From Diadophis punctatus similis (taxonomy: Eukaryota; Chordata; Lepidosauria; Squamata; Dipsadidae), in NCBI GenBank assembly GCA_023053685.1, contig JALIGW010000257.1, forward strand, positions 62,001 through 126,000: DNA of 64,000 nucleotides. Reading direction: 5' to 3'. Below the pieces are notes generated by a model. It did no database searches. It was not told the DNA's origin and saw only the letters and a program-made list of their open reading frames with translations. Both the position numbers and the translations under genes were made by a program. This document shows positions 41,641-53,228 of this stretch, one piece after another. Each line of letters begins with the position of its first letter. Position 1 is the first letter of the stretch.

Positions 41641-42214
41641 TATTATACCAGCTCTGCAAACTGCACGCAAATGGAAGTAATTTTGCCTAAAACTCCTGAA
41701 GCATAAACTATAGATTGGTTGGTGTGCAGAGTATCTCGAAGCCATCTTTCCCCTTTAAAAACCAGAGAATCAAATGCTGTATCATTTAAAACCCAGGAGC
41801 CAGAAGTCAAAATCCTGCCAGGGGAGAAAGAAGACTGTTCACAAACTGTGCAGAGTTCTGGGGGCATAGCAGGTAATATGTTTCTAATACTGTGGAGCTG
41901 AGCCCAATATAAATCACTTTAGCCACTGAACCCAGATGATGGCTTGAGAACCCAGATGTCCAGAACTGATTTTGGAACTGCTTGAAGAACCTAGGTAGAG
42001 ATGCCTGCAATGTGATTGTACGACCTAGATAGAATATTAGCCCTGGAAAGAATGCATGGCAGAAGTGACAATGAACTCATCCGTGAATGAGTTCCTACAG
42101 GGCACTAATATGGATTACTTTTATGGAATAAACTGGTTTCGCACCATGCTGCAAAACACAATAATTTGGGGTAATGCAAGAGAAGAAGCCAAGCTCAGGC
42201 AAACCACACCAGCT
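41641..42214. other. No recognisable gene or repeat
   Basis: Single-copy-looking DNA with several short frames and no known motif. Confidence 0.4.
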
Positions 42215-42412
<198 letters not shown>

Positions 42413-42460
42413 GTTCTTAGTAGTGAACTTCAGTTCTTAGTAATGAACTTAACTTAGTAC

Positions 42461-43043
42461 TGTAGAAAGTTAGTACCCACCCCCTCCTAGAAAAATGAAA
42501 TATCCTAGGAAATATTGAAAAAAAGAAAGAATATGTTTTCCTGAATGAGGAAAAGAGAAACATGTTTAAATACAAAGCAGCTTCATGCAGCTCCCTGCCC
42601 CCACCCTTGCCACATTCCTCCCGCCTAGCCTGAAGCAGTCTTCTACATAACAAAGAACCATAATAGGAATTGCCCAAAGCCCTTTCATTACACCACATGG
42701 GACCTGGGAAGATTACATCAGTGAAGCCTAGGACTTGGGACAGCCCACAAGAGTTGCCCCAGCATGCCCCTGGGGGACTGACAGCCAATGGAATACATTT
42801 CTATATAGGAACAGGAAACAGTTAGGGAGGGGCCCAAGAGAGAGTATAAAGCAAGGAACTCAGCATCTCTTCTTCCCTTTTTCTCTTCACCCACACCTGG
42901 AAGCATGTAATCTACCTTTTCTGTACAGGGGTTCCTGCCATGTGCTCCTGTCTACCATTAAACCTTCTTTCCAAGCAACTTCCATGAATCCAGGGTCTTT
43001 TTCCCCACTTGGAACTGAACCTAGAAGGATATTCCTTACAACA
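42461..43043 (+). mobile_element. Solo LTR, 583 bp
   Basis: TGTAGAAAGTTAGTACCC to ATATTCCTTACAACA, flanked by a perfect 4-bp duplication GTAC at 42457-42460 and 43044-43047. TATAAA lies at 42845 and ATTAAA at 42957, in the right order for rightward transcription. No internal genes. Confidence 0.82.
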
Positions 43044-43084
43044 GTACTTAGTTACTTAGCACTAGAACCTAGGACTAGGTTCTG

Positions 43085-43312
43085 ACATGATAGTAGTGAT
43101 CCAATATCTGAAGGGCTGCCACAAAGAAGAGGGGGGGTCAAGCTATTCTCCAAAGCACCTGAGGGTAGAACAAGAAGCAACGGATGGAAACTAACCAAGA
43201 AGAGAAGCAACCTAGAACTAAGGAGAAATATCCTGACAGTGAGGACAATTCATCAGTGGAATGGCTTGCCTCCAGAGCTTGTGGGTTCTCACTGACTGAA
43301 TTCTCTGGATAG
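43085..43312 (+). mobile_element. CR1 LINE fragment
   Basis: TGACATGATAGTAGTGATCC to GGCTTGCCTCCAGAGCTTGT, ORF2 C-terminal coding remnant. Confidence 0.85.
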
Positions 43313-43461
43313 ACCCCATTTTTGGCCAAAATCTGAATGAATGGATGTAATCAATAATAGAGTTTATTTGTCTGTAATAATAGCAGCCCTGGCAACATCC
43401 TTTAACGTTCTGAGAATACTTTACAACAGCTTGAAGCAGAAATATTTTTCATGCTTCAACT

Positions 43462-43775
43462 AAACAGAATAACAGATTTGGGAGAGATCTTGGAGGTCTT
43501 CTAGTCCAACCCCCTGCTTAGGCAGGAAACCCTACACCACTTCAGACAAATGATTATCCAACATCTTCTTAAAAACTTCCAGTGTTGGAGCATTCACAAC
43601 TTCTGGAGGCAAGCTGTTCCACGGATTAATTGTTCTAACTGTCAGGAAATTTCTCCTTAATTGGTTTCCATCCAATGCTTCATGTTCTGCCTTCAGGTGC
43701 TTCGGAGAATAGGTTGACCCCCTCTTCTTTGTGGAAGCCCCTCAGATATTGGAAGACGGTCTTCACTTCTTGGTG
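43462..43775 (-). mobile_element. CR1 LINE 3' end
   Basis: Reverse: ACAGAATAACAGATTT tail, CCCCCTGCTTAGGCAGG hairpin and ORF2 end to about 43775. Confidence 0.88.
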
Positions 43776-43884
43776 ATGTAGGAAGTGTCCTATGCTGTTA
43801 TTACTAGCAATCATGAAACCTTTTAGATTTAGATTTCATTCAATCATAATAGACCAATTCTCGAATACAGATAATCTGTCTGGA

Positions 43885-44458
43885 ACCCACACTGCATATT
43901 GGACATTAATACAATTGAGAATGTCCAGAGATATTTCACGAGAAGATTCCTCCACTCCTCTGCTCGCAACAGAATACCTTATGCCACCAGACTTGAAATT
44001 TTGGGCTTAAACAACTTACAACTACGCCGCCTTTGGTATGACCTAAGCGTAATTCATAAAATTATCTGCTACAAAGTCCTACCTGTCAATGACTACTTCA
44101 GCTTCAACCACAACAATACACGAGCACACAATAGATACAAACTTAAAGTGAACCGCTCCAAACTTGATTGCAGAAAATACGACTTCAACAACAGAGTGGT
44201 CAGTGCCTGGAATGTACTACCTGACTCTGTGGTTTCATCCCCAAACCCCCAAAACTTTAACCTTAGACTGTCTACTGTTGACCTCACCCCATTCCTAAGA
44301 AGTCTGTAAGGGGCGTGCATAAGCGCACCAGCGTGCCTACCGTCCCTGTCCTAATGTTCCCTTTTATTCGTATTCATTTCATGTATTTAAATCGTGTTTA
44401 TACTTACATCTATATTATCTAATAAGTGCTTGACAAAATAAATAAATAAAATAAATAA
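43885..44458 (+). mobile_element. Jockey-like LINE, ORF2 C-terminus and 3' end
   Basis: An uninterrupted 136-codon frame (43899-44309) reads NTIENVQRYFTRRFLHSSAR, ILGLNNLQLRRLWYDLSVIH and PDSVVSSPNPQNF, ending FLRSL. The 3' UTR ends GTGCTTGACAAAATAAATAA. The frame is intact but is only the C-terminal tail of a 5'-truncated copy. Confidence 0.88.
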
Positions 44459-45244
44459 TAATATGAGAATGAAAACCTCCTTTTTTTTCTTCTTTCTACC
44501 ACACCTCTGTGGATGCATATTGCCATGGGGTGAAGGGGTGGGGAAGTGAGATAACTAATGAAATCTAACAGGAAAGAATAAAGACCCTTTAAATACCTGA
44601 TTAGCACTCCCATTTCTGCTCATAATTGGAAATTGCCAGCCCCCCCCCCAAAAAAAGAACGAACTAGCTTCCGCAATATCTGCTTAATTGTCTTCGTTAT
44701 TTCGGTGGGCGCTGGATCTGTCTGTTTTGCTGCCTGTTGTTTTGTTGTTCAAAAGGCTGATAGACCTCATGCGGTTCATTGACAAGAAGCTCTGAGAGCT
44801 GACAAGGTTCCATTGCTCACGTCCCCTTTAATTACTTTCCTGAAAATTCAACCAACTCCAGAAGGAAATGTTGACTCTAGGCAACAGTGAAATCTACCAG
44901 TGAAATCTGCTGGAGAAGAGAGGAGGAGATTCCGCCACAAATATTCTCCTCATGATTTTTGTACTTGGGAAAAGAGTATTCTCCCCCCCACGCCCACCCC
45001 ATATTGGGATGCTGCCTTATTGAATAACTTTAGGCGGTTGGTAACAAAATGAAAGCACAAAGCAGCAACATCAATTTTCCTGAGCAACTGCAATAGTTTA
45101 CCTGGCAAATTTACTAATCACCATTGGCCCTCTCTGGAAAAGCACTGGATGTACTGCTGGAAGAAATGAGTGGGAGGCAAGAGGTTATTTTTCTGTAACG
45201 CAAATTTTAAAAGCAAATAAGAAAATAATGAATTAATACCAGAA
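44459..45244. other. Non-repetitive stretch, possible conserved non-coding DNA
   Basis: No repeat recognised from about 44660 to 45180. 44740-44880 is balanced in composition and lacks simple repeats. No exon-like frame. Confidence 0.4.
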
Positions 45245-46315
45245 TAGAATTAGATTAGATTAGATTAGATTAGATTTAGAATGCAGAATAAAATAAAATG
45301 TAGAATAGAATAGAATAAAATGCAGAATGGAATAGAATGGAATAGAATGAAATAGAATAGAATAGAATAGAATAGAATAGAATAGAATAGAATAGAATAG
45401 AATAGAATAGAATAGAATAGAATGCAGAATGCAGAATGCAGAATGCAGAATGCAGACTGGAATGGAATGGAATGGAATGGAATGCAGAATGCAGAATGCA
45501 GAATGCAGCATGCAGAATGGCATGGCATGGAATGGCATGGAATAGAATAGAATAGAATAGAATAGAATAGAATAGAATAGAATAGAATAGAATAGAATAG
45601 AATAGAATAGAATAGAATGCAGAATGGAATGGAATGGAATGGAATGGAATAGAATAGAATAGAATAGAATAGAATAGAATAGAATAGAATAGAATGCAGA
45701 ATGCAATAGAATAGAATAGAATAGAATAGAATAGAATAGAATAGAATAGAATAGAATAGAATAGAATAGAATGCAGAATGCAGAATGCAGAATGCAGAAT
45801 GCAGAATGCAGACTGGAATGGAATGGAATGGAATGGAATGGAATAGAATAGAATAGAATAGAATAGAATGGAATGGAATGGAATGGAATGGAATGGAATG
45901 GAATGGAATAGAATAGAATAGAATAGAATAGAATAGAATAGAATAGAATAGAATGCAGAATGCAGAATGCAATAGAATGCAATAGAATAGAATAGAATAG
46001 AATAGAATAGAATAGAATAGAATAGAATAGAATAGAATAGAATAGAATAGAATGCAGAATGCAGAATGCAGAATGCAGAATGCAGAATGCAGACTGGAAT
46101 GGAATGGAATGGAATAGAATAGATTAGAATAGAATAGAATAGAATAGAATAGAATAGAATAGAATGGAATGGAATGGAATGGAATGGAATGGAATGCAGA
46201 ATGCAGAATGCAGAATGGCATGGCATGGCATGGCATGGCATGGTATGGCATAGAATAGAATAGAATAGAATAGAATAGAATAGAATAGAATAGAATAGAA
46301 TAGAATAGAATAGAA
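45245..46315. repeat. (AATAG)n pentamer array, 1.07 kb
   Basis: AATAG runs alternate with GCAGAAT, GGAAT and GGCAT variant blocks. The composite pattern (GAATGCAGAATGCAGAATGC then AGACTGGAATGG) returns at about 45420, 45775 and 46050. It ends at the 3' terminus of a reverse-strand LINE. Frames of 240-378 codons through it are artefacts. Confidence 0.98.
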
Positions 46316-46690
46316 TTCTTTATTGACCAAGTGTGATTGGACACACAAGGTGCAGTGGTGATGTTAGTAACAAGGTTGTTAAGTGAATCTGCCTTCCCCA
46401 TTGTCTTTGGTCATCAGAAGGTCACAGAGAAGGTAGTGAAATAGGTGAGAAGGATAATAATAACACTGCAGCCATACTACATGGGTAAATCTACATAACA
46501 CAGTACTATGGGAATTAGGTGTTTAGCAGAGTGATGGCATGAGGGGGGAAACTTTGTCTGTGTGTCTAGTTGTTTTGGCATGCAATGCCCTATAGAAGCG
46601 TCCTGAGGGAAGGAGTTGAAACAGTTTATGTCCAGGATGTGAGACTGTACATTAGTTAGATGATCCTTATAAGTATCAGATGGGATCACT
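46316..46690 (-). mobile_element. LINE 3' fragment (clade uncertain) with TIR-element patch
   Basis: CTTTATTGACCAAGTGTGAT reversed is the LINE 3' end from which the AATAG array extends. 46362-46430 is a patch of the pogo-like TIR family (GTTGTTAAGTGAATCTGCCT). 46550-46650 reads in reverse as coding-like (SYPGHKLFQLLPSGRR-type) ORF sequence. Confidence 0.55.
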
Positions 46691-46713
46691 ATGTTGACTT
46701 TTATATACATACT

Positions 46714-47250
46714 AGCTGGATACCCGTGCTTTGCTATGAAACTATGTGATCGGGCTTGATAAATTGACACTTAAAGCTTGAAAATTAATGAGTAGTTACG
46801 ATTGGCCTCTCCTCTCTCCTTCTCTCCCTCAGGCTTGCCCCCAGAAGCCTCTCCTCTCCCCTTCTCTCCCCTTCTCTCCCTCAGGCTTGCCCTACAGAAG
46901 CCTCTCCTCTGCTATCCCCTTCTCTCCCTTTCATGTGGGGAGGGGGAGTAGAATGTCTAACTCCTTAGCATGGAGTAGCATGTCTAAACTCCCAGCCTGC
47001 AGGCCGGATGAGTCATGCACTGGACATGCCCACTGGCAGTTGGAACAGAATTCTTTTCAGGTGGGGAGGGGGAGCAGAATGTCTAACTCCTTTGCATCAG
47101 AGCATGTTAATTACTGTATAAGAATGACTAATGATCTGATGGTCATTTCAAAAAATCCTTTCTAGAAGCCAAGAGGAACATACGTGCTGAATTTCAGGTT
47201 TGTAGACTTTACGGTTCTGGAGATTTCGTGATGAGTGAGTGGATTTGACT
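46714..47250. mobile_element. Unclassified interspersed repeat ending in a microsatellite
   Basis: It begins ACTAGCTGGATACCCGTGCT and ends CGTGATGAGTGAGTGGATTT next to TATC-type repeats; I have the impression of a widespread reptile repeat with these ends but cannot name it. A segment (GGGGAGGGGGAGYAGAATGT) occurs twice, at about 46935 and 47064. Confidence 0.45.
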
Positions 47251-47254
47251 TCTA

Positions 47255-47505
47255 TATCTATATCTACATCTATATCTATATCTACATCTACATCTACATC
47301 TACATCTACATCTACATCTACATCTACATCTACATCTACATCTACATCTACATCTACATCTACATCTACATCTACATCTACATCTACATCTACATCTACA
47401 TCTACATCTACATCTACATCTACATCTACATCTATATCTATATCTATATCTACATATCTATCTACATATCTGTATCTGTATCTGTATCTGTATCTATATA
47501 TCTAT
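47255..47505. repeat. (CATCTA)n hexamer array
   Basis: About 24 uninterrupted CATCTA units flanked by TATCTA and TGTATC variants. Confidence 0.97.
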
Positions 47506-47510
47506 GTAGG

Positions 47511-48165
47511 TCTTTGGTTATTCGGATTTTCTCCCACGTGAAATTGGAAGTGTCTTGGCGACGTTTCGACGAAGTCTCATTCGTCATCATCAGGCTGGTG
47601 TCTTCAGCTTCCTGCTTCTAGGAGCAATGTGTGATTCCAGCTGTTTCTTCCTTTTAACTGCCAGTGGGGGTTTGAACTGATGGGGTGGGAGCTTGGCTGT
47701 GTTCTGATTGGGTGGAGTTGTGTTCTGATTGGTTGGGGGCTTGGCTGTGCTCTGATTGGCTGGGGTGTCAGTTTGCTTCATGTATGCATTGGAGGGGTTT
47801 AAAGTGGCTAATGATGCAGTTGTGGTCTGTCTTCTGGTTTGTGGTCGTGCCTCATTGGCGTGGATTTGCGTTTGCTTTTTGCATGGGTGTGTGGTGGTGA
47901 CATCCTGTGTGGTTTTCGTGAGTGTGGGTCTAGTGTTATTCTTAGTGTTAGGGATTCATTTGTCAACAAGTGCAGGTTTCCAAATGGCTGGTAGGCGGGA
48001 GGTGTCATCTTGTTTATTCATGCTGTGTGGGCGTTTTTCTATCTCGTTTTTCTATCTTGTTTTTCTATTTCTTTTCTATCCCACACAGCATGAATAAATG
48101 AGATGACAGCCTACCAGCCAAGACACTTCCAATTTCACGCGGGAGAAAACCCGAATAACCAAAGA
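47511..48165 (-). mobile_element. Penelope-like terminal region with double fold-back
   Basis: Outer inverted arms 47511-47558 and 48118-48165 (48 bp, about 46 identical) and inner arms 47986-48031 and 48080-48119. The minus strand between reads like the Penelope C-terminal/UTR region (TAKPPTNQNTTPPNQNTAKL, LPPHQFKPPLAVKRKK). Penelope elements are known for inverted terminal pLTR structures. No GIY-YIG or reverse transcriptase remains. Confidence 0.72.
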
Positions 48166-48204
48166 GCTACATACAAACACCCGCGAAAACCTCAGAAAAC
48201 TAAA

Positions 48205-48292
48205 TATCTATATATCTGTACCTGTACCTGTACCTACCTACCTACCTACCTACCTACCTACCTACCTACCTATCTATCTATCATCTATCTAT
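48205..48292. repeat. (CTAC)n/(CTAT)n microsatellite
   Basis: CCTGTA, then CTAC and CTAT units. Confidence 0.95.
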
Positions 48293-48658
48293 CCAGCAAA
48301 TATCAGTTCATGAGCTGATATCCAGGCAAAGACTGGTATCATTTCCTTCTGTAGCCATTAGAAGCAATTTTGAGTGATTCATTGTTTTGTGATATACATT
48401 TATATGTTATTGATCAGACAGTTGACAGTGTCAAAACAGAAGCTTGCAACTAGACCTCCCCTTCCACCAACACCAACTGGGACTGGAACTGGCATCTGAG
48501 GAAAGAGGAAAACCAGCACAGAGCTATCTTTCCCCATACTTGACCGCCCTCAGCCAGCCCAAAAGAATACAATGATTGATGGTATCAAAAGCTTCGGAGA
48601 AATCAGAAAGAGCCAAGATGGTTATACAAACCCCATCCTGAACCCATCAAATAGCATC
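48293..48658. other. No recognisable gene or repeat
   Basis: Starts with a small hairpin (ATATCAG and CTGATAT around 48300-48322). Otherwise unrecognised. Confidence 0.4.
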
Positions 48659-48666
48659 TACTACAA

Positions 48667-49087
48667 CAGGGGTGTCAAACTCGATTTCATTGAGGGCCGC
48701 ATCAGGGTTGTGTTTGACCTCCGGGGGGGGGATGGAGTGTGCATGGCCAGCTCAGTGTCACTCGTGTTGGGCGTACCTGTGGTGGACCGAGTGCTCCACC
48801 AGCAAAAACAGGCTCCCAAGCTCTGTTTTTGCCTGCAACAACCTCATAAAACCCTCTGCCAGTGAAAACGAAGCTCAGGAGGGCCACGGGCGGCCCTCCG
48901 AGCCCTGATTTTGCTGGCAGAGGGTTGCATGAGATTGTCGCAGGTGAAAACAGAGCTTGAGGGCCTGTTTTCGCTGGCAGAGGCACCGCGGGTCGGTCCT
49001 TCACTATTTCCCGGGCGGCCCTGCAGGCCAGATCTAAGCACCCTGTGGGCCGGATCCAGCCCCCAGGTGTTGAGTTTGACACCCCTG
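48667..49087 (+). mobile_element. Non-autonomous hAT, family F (421 bp)
   Basis: CAGGGGTGTCAAACTCGATT to GAGTTTGACACCCCTG, perfect duplication TACTACAA at 48659-48666 and 49088-49095. Confidence 0.95.
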
Positions 49088-49095
49088 TACTACAA

Positions 49096-49384
49096 AGTAA
49101 CCAATGCTGTATCATAAAAGTACTATATCCTGGCCTCAAACTTGATGGCAATCCAGGCTGTCCGAGTCCAGATACTCTATTGTGGTTGTAGTGGTGGTTT
49201 GTTAAACACTGCAACAGATATGCAGTTACTAAGGGTAGCCGAATCAGCAAACTCTTGGTTTGCATTTGAGATCTGACAATGGCAAGAATCAAATAAAATC
49301 TGGGATGTAGGTAACTATATTGGATCCAAGAGTTGACTAGAGAAAGATTTAACCATAACGCTAGCAACTTCTTCATTTTAGCCT
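49096..49384. other. No recognisable gene or repeat
   Basis: Nothing recognised. Confidence 0.4.
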
Positions 49385-49862
49385 GGTCCTAAGCCCTTCA
49401 TGGCTTAGGACCAGGCTATCTCCGGGACCGCATTCTGCCTCACACTTCCCTTCGACCGGTTAGGGCCCACAGAGTTGGCCTCCTCCAGGTCCCATCGGCC
49501 AAGCAATGCCGGCTGGCGGGCCCTAGGGGAAGAGCCTTCTCTGTGGCGGGCCCCGCGCTCTGGAACCAACTTCCTCCAGAGACCCGAACTATCCCCACTC
49601 TGCTGGCCTTCCGAAAAGCCGTTAAGACATGGCTTTTCCTGCAGGCTGGGGGTAGAGCCTAATCCACTCGAGCTCACCCCCAAGTATGTATGGCTGTTGG
49701 ATGGTTGTTGGATGGTTTTAATACTGTGTTTTTAATTTTTATACTTGTTTTTAATGTAATATTTATAGTTGGTTATTCTTGTATTTTCTCTGCTGTACAC
49801 CGCCCTGAGTCCCTCGGGAGTTGGGCGGCATATAAGAAAACCAAAATAAATAAATAAATTAA
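49385..49862 (+). mobile_element. L2/L3-like LINE 3' end
   Basis: Encodes the last ~80 codons of ORF2 in broken frame (LGPGYLRDRI-type, then FRKAVKTWLFLQAG), then TGTACACCGCCCTGAGTCCC and an AAATA tail. Confidence 0.87.
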
Positions 49863-49929
49863 TAAATTTTCTTAGCAGAACAAGATTAAAAATGGGCTTA
49901 AAAGTGGTGTGTCTGATTGATTGTTGTTT

Positions 49930-50083
49930 CAGGGAGTTTTGGATGGGAGTTATTTGTTTTTTTTAATTGTTTGTATATTGGGTGTTTATTTTTGGAAGCC
50001 TCCCAGAGTCACAGAAAGTGAGTGGGCAGCCATACAAATTTTCTTAAAAAAATAAAAAAATAAAATAAAATAAATTCTCCCTT
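49930..50083 (+). mobile_element. Short LINE 3' end, possible L2 relative
   Basis: CCCAGAGTCACAGAAAGTGA and an A-rich (AAATA) tail resemble the L2/L3 3' end consensus CCxGAGTC...GTGGGCxGC. Only about 150 bp. Confidence 0.45.
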
Positions 50084-50689
50084 TTTAAGGGCGTTAATCA
50101 TTAAATCATGTTCTTACTCCATCCTGCTTTGCTCTCTGATAGAATGACTCATTGGAAAAATCAAAGACCAAAGAAGATCAGACAAGAACAACCGAACGAT
50201 TGTAAAAGCATCTCTTTCATTCGTTCTTTTCCTGCTTCTAGCTGAATCTGCCTAAACTAATTTTAACAGAAAAGGGTGAGCGAGCCCTTTCCCCAAAGCA
50301 GAGTGTGTGAAGGAAAACTTGCTACTCATATCAATATTACAGACACCTTACACACCCTCAACCCCTGCTCAGCTTTGTCTATAAGGTGAGAGGAACGTGA
50401 CAAGACCATTCGAAGCATCCCAATGCCAGGAGCACCCTCAAATATTTGATGGTTTCAGAGACACTCGATTCAATTTGACACTTCAAATCACATCAGAGTC
50501 AATCTGAGCATTCGATTCCAAGGGCTGATTTGATTCTGATTTGATTCAGATCAAATCAACCCTTCATGCGGCCTTAAAGCTGCCCTTTCATAAGCTCTGA
50601 TCTCATTCTTGTTTTAAAAGGAACACGTTTGAGATGTAAAAACAACAACAACTATGATACGGCCATTTTTAATTATTTTTATGTCAGAA
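50084..50689. other. No recognisable gene or repeat
   Basis: Contains a short degenerate TTGATTTGATTCAGATCAAA region at 50520-50560. No exon. Confidence 0.4.
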
Positions 50690-51035
50690 TAAGCTCTGAC
50701 GAACGAGGGTCTTCTCTGTGGCAGCACCGGCTCTCTGGAATACACTACCCCCCCGAGATCCGCATTATTCCCACCCTGCCAGCCTTCAGAAAAGCAGTAA
50801 AAACATGGCTTTGTCGACAGGCCTGGGGCCAATGATTTTAATACAACACCGATCATTCTTGGCCCCATGAATGATTTATTGTATGGGTTTTTAAATTGTG
50901 GTTTTTAATGTTTTTAAATGTTTTAATATCTATTGTTTTTAATGCTTTTTATATTTGTTGTTGCATGTGAATTTTTACTGTTGTGAGCCGCCCAGAGTCT
51001 CTGTGGAGTGGGCGGCATACAAATCTAATAAATAA

Positions 51036-51127
<92 letters not shown>

Positions 51128-51135
51128 ATAAATAA
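50690..51135 (+). mobile_element. L2/L3-like LINE 3' end with GATA array
   Basis: The last ORF2 codons (FRKAVKTWLCRQAWG), 3' UTR with GAGCCGCCCAGAGTCTCTG, AATAAATA, then a pure (GATA)n array 51036-51124. The microsatellite is seeded at the LINE tail. Confidence 0.88.
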
Positions 51136-51139
51136 ATAG

Positions 51140-51514
51140 CCCATTTTATCTGGCTGGGGAATTCTGAAATTCTGCACACCTCAAAGCTGCTCACGTGGAG
51201 AAACCTTAGTCTAGTCCTATTTAACCAGGTTACAATATCTGGGCTGGAAAAATCTGAAAGATCACTAGATAGCTGAAGAGAGATGCAGAAATATTTGCTT
51301 TCATCTGGGGAGCATCTGTAGCTCAGATACGATAGTCCTAATGTAATCCGTGTCCTGTCATAATTCTGATTTTACCTCCAAGCCCTCGGCTCTTGCTACA
51401 GCAAGATACAGGTGCCTCAAAATGAGAGTAAGATTAAAATTGACATAGATGTTAGGCTGAGAACAAGGGGAATCTGACACATGGTTGGTATTTCAGTTGA
51501 CAATCAAATATTCC
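51140..51514. other. No recognisable gene or repeat
   Basis: Nothing recognised. Confidence 0.4.
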
Positions 51515-51568
51515 TAGTTGCAGGTACAGGCAATCCTTGAGTTATGACAGTTCACTTAGTGACCGTTC
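51515..51568 (-). mobile_element. Pogo/Tigger-like TIR element end
   Basis: TACAGGCAATCCTTGAGTTA then CAGTTCACTTAGTGACCGTT, the reversed right end of the family; interrupted by the LTR. Confidence 0.7.
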
Positions 51569-52107
51569 TGTTAAGGAGTTATTGTGCTGTTAAGCGCATA
51601 CACAGCGAAATGTGTTGTAGTAATGGTGTTGCAGTTTGATATGAATGCTATTCAGTTAATAAACAGAATATCTTTAATATGTACAAAATAGTAGCAAAGT
51701 TAAATAGGAAGTCCAAGACATACACAGTTATTCAGTCAATGCGAAGTTTCTTCTTCTTGCCTATCTTTGTTTTAACTCACAAACAAAGATTACAGCTATC
51801 ACTCAATTCTATACTATCACAGATAGTTACTCTTCTTCTTCACAGCAATTTCACACAGCCATAAAGTAATCTACTTATCAGTAAAGCAGCACAGAGAGTC
51901 TTCAATCCGGAACACACCGTCAAACACAACCACCAACCATAAACCATCAACCATCAACCACATTGAACCACCAACCACATTGAGCATGCTCTCTTGCTTG
52001 CTTATATAGTAATCATCCACAATGCATTTAAAGCAATATACACATAACAATGATTTGTGGCTTAATCATATATTAACACACCCAATCGTTTGAATAGGGT
52101 TCTAACA
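51569..52107 (-). mobile_element. Solo LTR, 539 bp (family shared with 32795)
   Basis: The plus strand reads TGTTAAGGAGTTATTG to GGGTTCTAACA; reversed, it aligns with 32795-33312 along its whole length apart from a ~21-bp difference near the 5' end. The 5-bp flanks are CGTTC (51564-51568) and TGTTC (52108-52112), one mismatch. It carries the same TATATAAG and ATTAAA landmarks in reverse. Confidence 0.92.
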
Positions 52108-52112
52108 TGTTC

Positions 52113-52440
52113 TAAGATATGCGATAACCCCTTCCAAGTGTTTACAACGTACTGTAGTCCCGGAATTAACGAATGTTGCAGCACCATGGAGGATGTTCAC
52201 CCTTACGAACGACCACAGAGGCACTGCCACATTCACCCTACCCTTTCCCCCTCCCACCCACCCCGATCCCCACAATTGCTTCCCCCCTCCCATCTTGCCA
52301 CACCGAACCCACCAGGCGAAGTGACTCTCGTCTCTGCTGTGGTTTCTTTGAGAAAGCGTCCTATCGGCTTGCAAATGTTTTGCACCAAGAGCGGAAGCTT
52401 CTGGGGGCCATGGCTGGAGAGGAGACAGCTCGCTATTTTT
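52113..52440. other. No recognisable gene or repeat
   Basis: C-rich 52230-52310. The 127-codon frame is not protein-like beyond its length. Confidence 0.4.
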
Positions 52441-53172
52441 AACAGATTAACAGAGTTGGAAGGGACCTTGTAGGTCATCTAGTCCAGCCCCCCGCCCAAG
52501 CAGGAGACCCTACACCAGTGATGGCGAACCTTTTCAGCACCGAGTGCCCAAACCGGCACACGCACACGTGTGCATGTGCGTGCGCAGGCTGGAGCACTGG
52601 AAACCTGAAGACCAGCTGGCCGGTGTGCATGTGCGCACCAAAAACCCGAAGGGCAGCTGGGGAAGGCGTGCGTGCCCATAGAGAAGGCTCTGTGTGCCAT
52701 CTCTGGCACGTGTGCCATAGGTTCACCATCATGGCCCTACACCATTTCTGACAGATGGCAATCCAGTCTCTTTTTGAAAGCCTCCAGTGATGAAGCTCAC
52801 ACCGCTTCTGTTCCATTGGTTGATTGCTCCCACTGTCAGAAAAGTTCTCCTTATTTCTAGGTTGAGTCTCTCTTTAATTAACAGAATAAGAGTTGAAAGG
52901 GACCTTGTAGGTCATCTAGTCCAACCCCCTGCCCGAGCAGGAGACTCTACACCATTGGCAGTCCAGTCTCTTCTTGAAAGCCTCCAGTGATGAAGCTCCC
53001 ACAACTTCTGATGGCAAACCATTCCATTGGTTGATTGTTCTCACTGTCAGAAAATTTCTCCTTACTTCTAGGTTGAATATCTCCTTGTTCAGTTTCCATC
53101 CATTATTCTGTGTCTGGCCTTTGGGTGCCTTAGAAAATAGCTTGACTCCCTCCTCTCTGTGGCCACCCCAGA
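52441..53172 (-). mobile_element. Two adjacent CR1 3' ends, one with hAT insertion
   Basis: Copy 1: 52441-52865, interrupted by the hAT at 52516-52734. Copy 2: 52875-53172. Both begin at the CR1 tail (AACAGA..GAGTTGRAAGGGACC) and share CTTGAAAGCCTCCAGTGATG, so they are close subfamily members inserted or duplicated in tandem. Confidence 0.88.
52516..52734 (+). mobile_element. Non-autonomous hAT, family B (219 bp)
   Basis: CAGTGATGGCGAACCTTTTC to GGTTCACCATCATGG, perfect duplication CCCTACAC at 52508-52515 and 52735-52742. Confidence 0.94.
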
Positions 53173-53228
53173 TCTTCTCAAGGTAAGTGACATGACGTGT
53201 GTGTGTGGGGGGGGGGGAAACAATTGCA

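Noticed and set aside
45260..46401. 240-378 codon open frames on the minus strand
   Set aside because: Same pentamer artefact in the AATAG array, with only the variant blocks changing residues.
52090..52478. 127-codon frame and its overlaps
   Set aside because: Begins in the solo LTR end, crosses C-rich spacer and ends in a CR1 tail; composition is not protein-like and no motif is visible.
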